From assembly GCA_037074705.1 (NCBI GenBank), contig CM073596.1, positions 57,998,001 through 58,062,000 of the forward strand: 64,000 bases of DNA, given 5' to 3'. The notes under the pieces are model-generated. The model searched no databases and was not told where the DNA came from. It worked only from the letters and a program-made list of their open reading frames with translations. This DNA comes from Zhengitettix transpicula (lineage: Eukaryota; Arthropoda; Insecta; Orthoptera; Tetrigidae). Shown here piece by piece: positions 12,546 to 24,300 of this stretch (positions are counted from its first letter, which is position 1; every line of letters starts with the position of its first letter). A program made the translations under genes and the position numbers.

Positions 12546-12896
12546 TTTTCCCTAGTCCCCGGGCATATTTGAAGGAAACATTTTCCCCGGCCACTCTTTT
12601 GTTGGAAACCCCCTGGTCCGGGAGTCTTGATTTTCATAAAAGTAAAACGTGCACGAACAAGTCAGCGTAACGCAAATACTGTGGAGGTTATTGCTCAGCA
12701 ACACGCCATGTTGAAAGATTCTACTGGAAGTGAAACTGATCACTAATTAAGTAAACACCGGCAAGGATGAACCACTGCAGCTGAGACAACTTTAATTCCA
12801 ATTACTCGTGAGGACTAGTCAAGTGTAACTTAACACGAAACAGACTAGCGACGTCAGAGGAACTGACACACATGTGTGTGTACACAATACTTTTGC

Positions 12897-12903
12897 TTAA
12901 ATA
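12897..12903 (+). promoter_or_regulatory. Possible TATA-like element of the lipase gene
   Basis: TTAAATA lies 50 bp before the chosen start codon at 12947. Transcription starting about 30 bp downstream would skip an in-frame upstream ATG at 12914 and make 12947 the first start codon. This rests on spacing and composition only. Confidence 0.25.
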
Positions 12904-12946
12904 CCCGACGAAAATGCCTTATTTCTACTTAACTCAACGACCGACC

Positions 12947-12988
12947 ATGGAGCTTCGGGTGGCGCTTGTGATTTTCAGCTGCTTGTTG
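12947..12988 (+). CDS. Lipase exon 1 (signal peptide, inferred)
   Basis: ATG in a good start context (CGACCATGG) opens MELRVALVIFSCLL, a hydrophobic stretch like a short signal peptide. It ends exactly in phase 0 at a GTGAGA donor, as exon 2 requires. An in-frame upstream ATG at 12914 would add 11 polar residues and fits a signal peptide less well. A rival signal-like start is at 25411, but it has no comparable donor. The 16.5-kb gap to exon 2 is the main uncertainty. Confidence 0.55.
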
Positions 12989-15900
12989 GTGAGATCAACT
13001 ATTTTCTAAGATACTCTTAGGTCCGGAACCTTTCTTCATCCCAACCGTCGTAATCGCAAAAACGAAGACGAAGTTTAATGACACAAAGTTTTGATAAATG
13101 ATGAAGCGTTTCAGACGAAGACTCGTCACGCGGAAAAGTTAATTTACAAATTAGTGTATCAGATAACTACAAAAACGAGAATGAATCGGTGGTTCCCACG
13201 GTGTAATTGTTGCACAAAGTCTTCTCGGGCTGTCAAGCCAGGTTGAATCATCGATTTTCCGCGACGTTTCGACAACTGGTAACGTTGCCATCTTCAGGTG
13301 AAGCGTCTGTTCAGGGTTCCAGCGTGGTATCGAATTTTTAAGGAAGTTGTAATTAGGTATTTTATATATTTATCCAAAACGCCACCGAAACTCGTAGTTT
13401 TTTTAAAAAAATAACATTGCACTTTTGGAAAATATTCTCTCGCAGGCAGAACCTTGTAGGAGAGATACGAAGGCGCTACCTTTGGGGATGCCTTTTCCTC
13501 TCCGTTTTTGAACTAAGGTTCCCACAAGCCGAGGCACCTCGGCCTGTTCTCAGAGGTGTATGTTCCGGGGGTCACAGACCTTGGGCATACGGTAAGAGTT
13601 GTCCGCTGTTCCCATTGGAACAGTCGGCCAGATGCCTCCTAAACTGGTCCAGGCACGGAGAAGGGAATGCTGCGTCCCCACAGCAAACTCCTCTCTCGCT
13701 ATCGGAAGGGCGTGGGGCAAGTACCCAATGCCCGACCTACCTGATGCAGGTTTTTCTAGGATTTTCCCTGCATCACTTTTAAGCGAATTGCCGGGTAGGA
13801 TCCTTAAACCATAGCCCGGGGGGCCCCTAGTTAACCCTTCGCTACCTTGCTCTACCCTTCCGCATCCCCTCTTTCTAATCCCTTCCTATGTTATTAAAGG
13901 GGAGTTGCCACCATGTGGATTACCCTCATGAAGCCTGTAACCCTTAAAAAAATGTAATTGGAATGCTGCAAATGTAATTTTAACTTGAAAAAAAAACGTA
14001 AGTGGAGCCTACAAAGAGAGTTTTGAATTCGTTTAACATTCAAAACCTTTTAAAAAATACATACTGCAATTAGAAAAATAAATACTGTAGGATTAAATGT
14101 TCTTGGCGTAACCGACAATATTATCCGGAACGGCTTCAGCCCCTTTAGTTCGGTTAATCGGGGTTGTAGTGTATTCTTTTTTTTTAAAAAAAATATTCTT
14201 GTACTACGAAGTCCGTTGAAGAAAATCAAGACTGATTCTTCCTTCTTCAACTTACAATGTTACTAATAAATTTGACAATTAGTAACATTGTACGTTGAAG
14301 AAGGAAGAATCAGTCTTGTTTTGTTCAAGAGTCTTCGGGTAGTGCCAGAATTTTTTTTTTTCCAAATACCGGATCTGGAGTCGACACAGGGACAGCTCAG
14401 TGGGGGCAGAGCCTCGACTTCTGCTCCGGCCGATATTGTTTTTTCCCATCCTGATACTTTAATTCAATTTAAACCATGGCCTTTACGGCTTGAAGTGTCT
14501 TCTCATTATTCACGTCATGTGAATATATGATGCATTAAAGCAATAAGAAAGAGAAAATCGTAACAAAGTGTGGATTAATGACGTTAAATTCGACTTTATT
14601 GCACAGCATGAGCGCTGCTTCCAGAGGGAATGGTTGTGCTTTGGAAACTGTGATTAACAACAATCCTCAAAAAAAAGCTTCCATGGGAAACGCCAGCAGT
14701 TTCCTTTTGATATAAACTCTCTGAATTCCTTTGGTTAAACACCCTGTTTCTCCCTCGCATGGCGGCCCAAGTGTGACGGTAATGGAAATTCCAGCTGTCT
14801 AGAATTCGTATCGACATTTCCAGCCAGAGATACGCGATTTTGCCTGTAAAACCCCACTGCCATGTGTGTGTGTGTGTGTCTGTAGGACATGTTTCGACAT
14901 CACTCATTGAGACTAGGAGCAGCCACACACACTCTCTCACACACAAAAAGAAACCTTTTCCTTCCCGCCGCCCTCCTCCAGGCATCCAAGTATAAAAAGT
15001 CCGGAAAGCCGCGAGACGTGTGAGAGCGGGCGACTCCACTCCACTCCACCATCAGTGACCTTCACTCACCCATCAACACTCCTAGAATAAACTTACTTAC
15101 AGCCGCTTTCTGTTAATGTGCATGTCACGTCCTCGAGTCCGGAAGACGTGGTTTTCATAGGTTATCAGGCGGGGTGGGATTCTAAGTACCATCAGACTAA
15201 CAACTCCTCTACAGCCTAAATGTAGCCACCAAGTCTTTCATTTCCATAAATTGCTGGTAAAACGTCAAGAAATAATAACTAATATATATAAAGAAACAAT
15301 GTCACAAATAAATATATATGTATATAAGAAAATTAAGGGAATAATTTAACATAATTCTCAAGTAAAAAAATAATTAAAAAATAATAATAGAACCAGAATT
15401 CACTTAAATTGTAGATTGCTTCCTCAGGCAAACAGCGTTTTAAAACCAAAGAAATTTTGTTTTTCCTTTAATGTCCTTAATATTCTTGGGCAATTTATTG
15501 AAAAAGATTGTGGTTTTGGGAGGGGGGCGGGTGGGGGTAACTGGCTACATGATGGTGGCTCCACGTGGTGGCTCCCCTTTAATAGCATAGGAAGAGATTT
15601 GAAAAGGGGGATGCGGAAGGGTAGAGGAAGGTAGCCAAGGGCTAACTAGGGGGCCCCCGGGCTGTAGTTTAAGGATCCTACCCAGCAATTCGCCGCAAAG
15701 GCATGCAGGGAAAACCCTAGAAAAACCTGCATCAGGTAGGTCAGGTATTTGGTACTTGTCCCACGCTCTTGCGATGGCCGGACAGGGGAACGCAGCATTG
15801 CTTTCCCCGTGCCTCGACCAGTTTACGAGGCAGCTGGCCGACTGTTGCAATATGACAACTCTTACCATATGCGACCCCCGGTACAAAAACAGTCCGAGGT

Positions 15901-16454
15901 GCCTCGGCATGTGGGAACCTTGGTTCTAAAAACCAGACAGATGTGAAGACACCCCCAAAGGTAGCCTCCAAAGCTCTTGTTGTGCCTTTTTTTAGGGTAA
16001 CAGGCTACCTGAGGGTAATCCACATAGAGGCAACTCCCCTTTAATAGCATAGGAAGGGATTTGAAAGGGGGGACGTGGAAGGGTAGAGGAAGGTAGCCAA
16101 GGGTTAACTAGGGTCCCCGGGCTATATTTTAAGGATCCTACCCGGCATTCACCTAAAGAAATGCAGGGAAAATCTTAGAAAAACCTGCATCGGGTAGGTC
16201 GGGCATATGAGGGGGTCGTATTTTATTTTAAAAAAATTGTTCGGACTGTGAGATCATTAGTATTTTCCCCTTGTAGTGTAAATTGTATGTGCATTGTGTA
16301 CAGAAATGTCCTTATAATGTCTTAAGACTTGTAAAGTGAGTACACAGCTAGAATACAATGTTAACAACACACCACAAAAATAAGTTGATTGGAGTATAGT
16401 GATTGAACAGTTTAACACATAATCGCTTAAAAGTTATGCCAACAAAAAAATTGG

Positions 16455-16492
<38 letters not shown>

Positions 16493-19400
16493 CCAGAAAT
16501 ATAGAGGATATTAGACATAAGAAAAGATACGTTTTATTATCTTTACTAACGGATGATGCTAAATGTAATCAGGAGGTTAAATGAGAACAGCAATATCTCA
16601 AGAAGGACGAGATTACTGTGGATTCAACCAGAACGTAGAACTAAATAAACTTGGCACACAGGTTTCTTTGTAGTGAAGCTCCGTACGGGACAAAGACTTG
16701 GACAACGCGGAAGGTCAGATGAGAATAAACTGGAAGCTTTCGAAATGAGGATCTGAAGAGAGAAACGACTTTTAGCCAAAACTCATGACGACATATTTAT
16801 GATTAAATTTTAAATAAAACACAGACTTTAACGCAAAAAATGATTTTTAATAAAAGTTACGTAACGTTTCGTCGCTGTTTCGCGACATCTTCAGGTATAC
16901 AGAACTCTTTTTTTCTAAATTTTGATAGTTATGGACGTACTTCACTCTCTGCTGAAGCCCGAAAATGCCACACGTTTCTGAGTATCAAAATTTTTGAAGA
17001 ACTTTTATATACCTGATGAAGTTGTCGCAAAGCAGCGACGAAACGTTGTACAACTTCTATTTAAAAAAAATCATTTAGTGACGTTAAAGGGTGTGGTTCG
17101 ATTTATAATTTTAAGAAACCACTGACCCTAATTCTAAAATATAGTTTCGATGTTGGTGAAAGATGTGGGTAGAAAAACAAAGCAGAAACAGAAAAATTAA
17201 GATAGCTCAATCTATGTTTGTCAAACATTGTAGAAAAGGTTTTTATGACGACACAGAAATGTAAAGCTGGCCGATGGGGGACATGGAGACTGGAAGGTTT
17301 TACAAAACTGGACGGGATAAAAAGATTAAAAAGCTACTTTTGAGGGATCCTTCGGCAAGAAACACGGGAGTGAGGGGTTGGAAGGGTGAAGTTTAGACAC
17401 TGACATTATTTAAGGATATTAATGAAATATTTGTTACAGTATCCACGACGGTATTGTGAAGACCAGTCAAAAATTAATGTATTCAAAAAAAAAACTGGCC
17501 GCCATATTTTCTTAGGACATTTTAACGTACGAAATTATTAATAAAAATGGAGGGATTTGGAAACGTAAATGGAAACGTGTCATTAACCCAGACCGCGGAT
17601 GACCCATTAACAATTTGAGAGACGTCGTCCTCCGACTGAATGAGAGAATTGTTACAGGTTACATTTGATACGCTCTTCTGCAAAGTGCATTTCCATGGCA
17701 ACTGCTCGCGCAATCCGAACGTCGTCGCCATGACCTGCATTGTAAGAAAGTGCTGCAGCAAACACCCAACATTGCCGCTGAATGTTCTCCATATATGTGT
17801 GTGTGTGTGTGTGTGTGTGTCTGTCTCTCCAGGAATGTATTTCGTAACACATACGTGATCATGTTACGTTATTCCTCTCCTGGACTGAACAAAAAATTAG
17901 AGATCTCTCATTTTTCATACTTGTTGGGCTCCATTCCTCTTTGACAAATCATAAACGTCATGGAAGTCGTCACGACTTGAGCAACTTGCTGTTTGGACGA
18001 AATTTAAAACCATTTCCTTTTTTCCCGTCCCACAGTTTCGTCCCTCCGTCTTCATTTCTCCACCCCTGCCTGTTAAAACCTTAACAACACGAAACGTGTT
18101 GGTTACAGTCTTCGTGTCTCCCCCTTGCGATTTAAACCCGTCACGTGTTTCGCTGTGTACGCCCCCCACAATTCATCTTCGCTGTTATCGTCGAATTGAT
18201 AGTCGCCCTCAGCTCCACGGATTGGAACAGGAGCACCTCACAATGATTAAATTATCCTCTGCAGTTTCAGTTGGGAAGTTATAAATTTAATAAATGATTA
18301 ATGAAACGGCCTTTTCCCCTATTTGTTTAACTACAAACTTCTCAAGGGTTTCTGAATTTGTAACAGATTAATCAGTTTTACAATTGATAATTATAAGATA
18401 TTCTTATAAATGTAAACATTCTTCTATGGCAAGGGTTATTGTTATAATTATTAATAACATACTAATTTGTGCTGAACCTGTTTTAATTAAAAAAACAAAT
18501 CATGTACTGAAACATGAATCAGAAGCTGCAGTCATTTTCAACTGGAAACATACCATTTACACCACAGTAACAGTAATTAATTATTGATTCTTTAATTTGA
18601 GCTACAGTGGTGTAAATTATATTGTATGTTTCCAGTTGAAAATGGCTGCAGCTTCTAAATTCATGGTTCAATACATGAGTGGTTTTTTTTTAAAAAAACC
18701 AAACAGGATATTTTCATAGTTATAAAAGTAAACACATTAATTTCAAATATTAAATATATTAAAATACAAGGCTAAAATTTTTAATTTACTAAGTTAAATG
18801 ATTTATTTCAATACATTTCTTACTTTAAAACAATTATTTTTATTGTACAGTTTAAATAATGGAAAAAGGGTCAATTTATATTATGTAATAATACACCATT
18901 TCGGCTTATATTTAAAATTATGTTTATAGCAGTAATAATAAAGTGAAGAAAAAAATCATTCTGTACAGAAAGAATTTTTGTTTCAGTTTATTACTACTGC
19001 TTTGTTAAAAGTTTTAATTTAACATCTGTTTTTGAATTAATAAAACAATTGATGACCTTATAAACATTTTTTTAATTTTTTTTATTTATATTATAACGAC
19101 GTTTCGATAACCGGTTTGTATCTTCTTCAGGTATTTTCCTACAGGGTGTGAAGTATTGTGAATTTAATAACTTGTTAATCGTTATTATAGTAATTTGGTA
19201 AGTTGTTTGTTTATTTCTTCCTTGTGTACTTTAGCTTGTCTTTGCTTACTTTGTACAATTATGCTATAAATAAAATCATTTGTAAAAACGTCCTTTGTAG
19301 GAAAATACCTGAAGAAGATTTAAAAAAAAAGGTATCGAAAAATAGATAAAAACAGTTTGTATAAGGTCATCAATAGTTTTGTTATTACTTTGTCCTTAAG

Positions 19401-21273
19401 CGGCCATTTTGTTTGTGAGGGTTGCTGTTTTCAGAGATTAGCAGTAAGTTAAGTAACCTTTTTTTTTGTTTATCAAGATATCAACTTGAAGTAAAAACCA
19501 TCTTATATCTAAATGAGACCATCAATAAATCATTTTATGACCAAAAAAAAAAGTTTTAAGTTGTAAGGAAATAATAACCTAAAACTTAAGTAGAAAAATG
19601 TTTTAATTCTCCAGCTGCAAAATAATGAAGCTGTAGAAGTACCATTTTTAAATAATTAAAAAACTAGAGGAAACACTTAATGATAAATTAACTGATGTTC
19701 CTGTCCCTTCTAGCAGTGAGTGTGAATATAAGAAATTAGTAAAGAAACTTAAAAGAAGTATTTGTAATAAAAGGAGTAAAGAAGAAAAAGGTCAAAATGA
19801 TTAATTAAATAATCCTCAGTTTTAATGATGTTTTACGTATATCACATTTTCTCATCCTTTGCTAGCTAACCAATTATTTTTGTCTCGTGACCGGAAAGGA
19901 CTAAAAAGTGATTAACACAAATCCGCACGCGCAGTGGAAATGTCCAATAAATCGCCTCGCCCCAACGACAAGTTAATGAGTGGCTTGATAAAACTTCTAT
20001 TTGGCGGCTTCGATCATGTTATACTTTTTTTTTCTTTTCTGCAACTGTTCATAACTGAAAAATAAAAATGTGATTCATGGCTGGACACTTATTTACTGGG
20101 CATCAGGGGGGGGGGGGATAGTAATTTATTTTTGGCGTTAAATTTACAGTCTCTGTCGCTGATAAACTGTCAAAGCAGCATCCATGTGACGATAACGATA
20201 TACAGTTGTAGTTTAGTAAAATATAACTGATGTCAAACTAAAATTCAATCTAAAAACAGGGGGAAATCCAGGGAGTTAATTCGACTTTTCTGAATGAAGA
20301 AGAAACATTGGTAGCAAAAGGAAGCCAGCAAGTCTAACTGGTGAAAGAAAGTCAGCAAGCTAAGAGTCTTGGGGAAAATGTTACTGTAAAAATATAATGA
20401 TTATCAACAAGTAAATCAAGGCATAAGGGAGAAAAATTAACAGGTACTTCAATATACTTTCGATTCAACTGCCGCCTTCTTATCGAAACTAATATACCTG
20501 AAGAGGTCACAAAGAGCGACGAAACGTTGTATGTTTTAAAACTATAAATCTTTTTTCTGACTCTGTTTTATTTATAACTAGCTGGGTGCCCGGCGTTGCC
20601 CGAGATATCATTTATCCATAACCCCCGATACACTCTAATTTCGTTTCTCAGTTTGTTATAAATAGTCTCAGCGACATCCATAACCCCGATTTGACTCTAA
20701 TCACGGTTGATTTAGCGTTAATGATATGAAACGCCCCTCCACTCTCACACCTAAGGGTTCCCCTCCTCGCATGCCGAAAGGTATTGAAATTATACACAAA
20801 CAACATAAGTAGAAATACAATTAACCCTGAAAAATATTTATTCAACGCAAATACCTGCTGTGTTTGCATGTACAAAAATTTCTACCCCACTACCCCTGCA
20901 TCTGAGGGGTAAATGCCAAGTTGAATGTCATAACTAGACTCAGTGACATCCATAACCTTCGATTTGACTCCAATCTCGGTTGTATTAGCGTTATTTTCCT
21001 GTAAAGCATCTCCACCCCAAACCCTAAGAGTGCCCTTTCCTCAGGGAGTAGAGGATGAAAATTATATTCAGATAACATCCGTAGAAACCCTATACATATC
21101 TCTGAACCCTAAAAATATTTATCCGACTGAAATATCGACTGTTTTAACATGTTTAAATATTTCAACTCCCGTTCACCCCCGCTTCTGGGGGTGGTAGGCG
21201 CGTCTCACCCCGACAGTGTTTGTTTCCTGGTCGCAAAGTACAATCCATCGGTGTAGATTTGTATAAGGAACAT

Positions 21274-21320
<47 letters not shown>

Positions 21321-24300
21321 AACAAACACTCTGCTTTATTTATAAGAAGATTTACTCTTAAAGAGTCAGATAAATACATAATTATTTTTAAGCAAAGGAG
21401 AAAGAAACAACAGTTAGTATTCTACTACCTGCAATGTATTGTTCCAGCATATTTTCCTTGTATCTCTGAAAGACATACAGCAGGTTCCTTCAGCTGTCTG
21501 TACCTGCTCAGATACCTGAGCTGTACTTCTCCCCCTTTCTGTATACCAAAACTACGGATTGGGTTGAAGTGTGGAATGGAGGTCAAAGTGATGTAAATAT
21601 CAAAGAACCGACAGCCCTTACACATATTAGTGGCCACAAGCAAAACAGTTCAAGTAGTTTTGGAAGTCCCTTAGAGGAATAAAAGCGACAGCACGAACAG
21701 GTCTAGTGACAGGGAAATTGAATATATTAAATTGAGGAAGAAGCTTGTAAAGTTCTATGTCTGGAAGCAGGGACATTAAGAAAGAAGGAAAAGTTTTAAA
21801 AAGCATTGTTGGGGAGGAATTTTTTTTTAAAAAAATAATTAAGTGGATAACTGTCGTACCAAATGAAGTTCTAAGAAGAATAAATCCATCTTGATTACAG
21901 TTTTTAAGAGGAAGACAAACTGGACGGAGCTCCAGGTCCTTGAAGGAGACGACTATTCTTTCTTCCACCCCCAATAAAAGTCCTTCTTAAGTTATATTAA
22001 AAGTGCTACAGTCGTCACGACCTGACGATGGCCGAGATCGTTGAAGCCCTCAGATGCTGAGCGAGGAGCACTCAATATTTTTGGTTTTCGGATGCCGACA
22101 GTAGCAGGAATTTTTCTAAGTCCTCAGGAGTCGAGGACACTTAGAAAGAAAATATATATATATATATCCAGTGACCAGCAAAAGCCACCTGTCAAGACAG
22201 CACATGCGACTTATTTACATGGAATAGACTGTTAATTTTATTTTCAATAAAAGTCCTTCTTTAAGTTATATTAAAATGATGAAGGAAGAACCTAAGGGCA
22301 GTGGTGAAGGGGTGTGAAGTCCAAGAAACTGCCAGTAGGAATGGCACTTTATATTATTATAAGAATTTGCTAGTGTTGCCATGGCGTAATTTTCATTACA
22401 TTTAGGTATCTTCTTAGCACCTGACGAAAGGAACAAGGATACCAGAAACGTTGTGTGGTATTTATATTATCACTGAACTGGCTATATTTTTTAATTATTA
22501 AAATATATATAAACGACACCCTCTGTCAATAACATGTTGCATTAATTATCATTTTTCTTTAAATTTGTTTACTACATTAATTTTGCTCTCCAACGTGGGT
22601 CTTTTATTATTATTTTAATTTGAATGCCACATTAATTGAGGCCGTAACGTGGGGTTTATTTTTATTGGCTACCTTTCTTATTCAATATTTCATTTCAATA
22701 AGGCTTGTTGATTATATTTTGTCATCTGTTCACACGCTTTTTAGATGTTGAAGGAACAGTTGTTTTTGGTAACTTCTTGTTTATCACACTCAAATTTCCA
22801 CTGACTCCTCTCCCGCTATCGGAAGGGCGTGGGACAAGTACCCAATGCCCGACCTACCCGATGCAGGTTTTTCTAAGGTTTCCCTGCATTCCTTTAGGCG
22901 AATGCCGGGTAGGATCCTTAAAATATAGCCCGGGGGCCCTAGTTAACCCTTGGCTACCTTCCTCTACCCTTCCGCATCCCCCCTTTCAAATCCCTTCCTA
23001 TGCTATTAAAGGGGAGTTGCCCTAAGTGGATTACCCTCATGTAGCCTATTGCCCTAAAAAAAAACTGCGGTTGATTGTTACTATACTATATATATAGGAT
23101 CTCAAACCTTTTTAACGAATTTTTCAAAAGAAAAACTCGGCTCAACTTCTGCGTTCCTCTTATTTTCGTCACCTTTACCAATAGAACGCGCTGTACCCAA
23201 CAAATAAATTCATTTACAGCGAAAATATTATACCCTCTGGGTATTAGCTGCCGAGCAACGCCTAGTGGCATCTACCGCCATCGCAGCTAACTGCTTGGAG
23301 GAAGCTTTTTCGCATACAGCAGCTCCGCGTTATGACGTCATATCCCGTCTCCCCACAGTGCACCGTTGCCAGGAAATGTATCGGAACTTCCAGCGATATT
23401 GTTTACATAATATCCCCCTTAACATAGCGACAAACTAGTGCATATCAGGTTACAATCAAGCATACAAGAGGGGAGGAGGAGGCTACATATGCATGCGGAG
23501 GGACTACAAGTGTTCCCAAACATCTTGAATCATGCAACAGGAACGCCTACTAATTAATTGCATTTGATATATTGTGCCCATGACAGTTGTGTCATACTTG
23601 TGATGATGGATACAGGCTACACAACCCAGTGCACTATTAAATGCTTAGGTTATTATTTTATCTTTTTCAATCCGTTACGAAATAGAATAATACAGAAACA
23701 GGCAGCAACGAAAACTGCAGAAAGCGTATGAACAGATGACAAAATATAATCAACAGAGCCTTATTGAAATGAAATATTGAATAAGAAAGATAGCCAATAA
23801 AAATAAACCCCACGTTGCGGCCTCAATTAATGTGGTATTCAAATTAAAATAATAATAATAATAAAAGACCCACGTTGGAGAGCAAAATTAATGTAGTAAA
23901 CAACTTTAATGAAAAATGATAATTAATGCAACATGTTATTGACAGAGGGTGTCGTTTATATATATTTTTTAATAATTAAAAAATATAGCCAGTTCAGTGA
24001 TAATATAAATACCACACAACGTTTCTGGGATCCTGGTTCCCTATCGTCAGGTGCTAAGAAGATACCTAGAGAAACACAACTGCACTGGTCAGTTGACAGC
24101 ACTCAAAAGGCTCTTCTTAGCACCTGAGGAAAGGGACGTTGTGGGGTGTCTGAATTCGCTACCTTTCCTATTAATTATTTTTCAATCAGACGTAAATTTT
24201 TCATTTTTATCTTGATAAAACTCGAAAGTGAATTGGTGGATCTATAAATAATACCAATGTTATACTGGTGTAACAATTTAGAAACGTTTATGAGTAATCC

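Larger units (their letters stand above)
16797..17120. mobile_element. Type-1 hammerhead repeat pair in fold-back
   Basis: Arms at about 16797-16905 and 17005-17120 are inverted copies. Both carry a CTTTAACG-like outer block, an AAATGATTTTT block, the AACGTTTCGTCGCTG core and the CAGGTATA end. The left arm has its hammerhead-like core on the minus strand and the right arm on the plus strand, so the cores point outward. Confidence 0.75.
22415..24062. mobile_element. Large palindrome with hammerhead cores at both outer ends
   Basis: The left arm (22415 to about 22745) and right arm (about 23710-24062) are inverted copies of roughly 330-350 bp. Shared blocks are TTGACAGAGGGTGTCGTTTA, ACGTTGGAGAGCAAAATTAA, GATAGCCAATAAAAATAAAC and ATGACAAAATATAATCAACA. 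Type-2 cores at the outer ends point inward (plus at 22421, minus at 24050). The 0.96-kb spacer holds a family A copy and about 650 bp of unrelated DNA. No open frame of note. Confidence 0.75.

Noticed and set aside
14991..15056. TATAAAA plus a TCAGT initiator-like motif
   Set aside because: The spacing is 61 bp, not about 30, and no coding start follows in a reasonable distance.
22024..22050. CTGACGATGGCCGAGATCGTT as a hammerhead
   Set aside because: The GAAA box is replaced by GAAG and stem I does not form.
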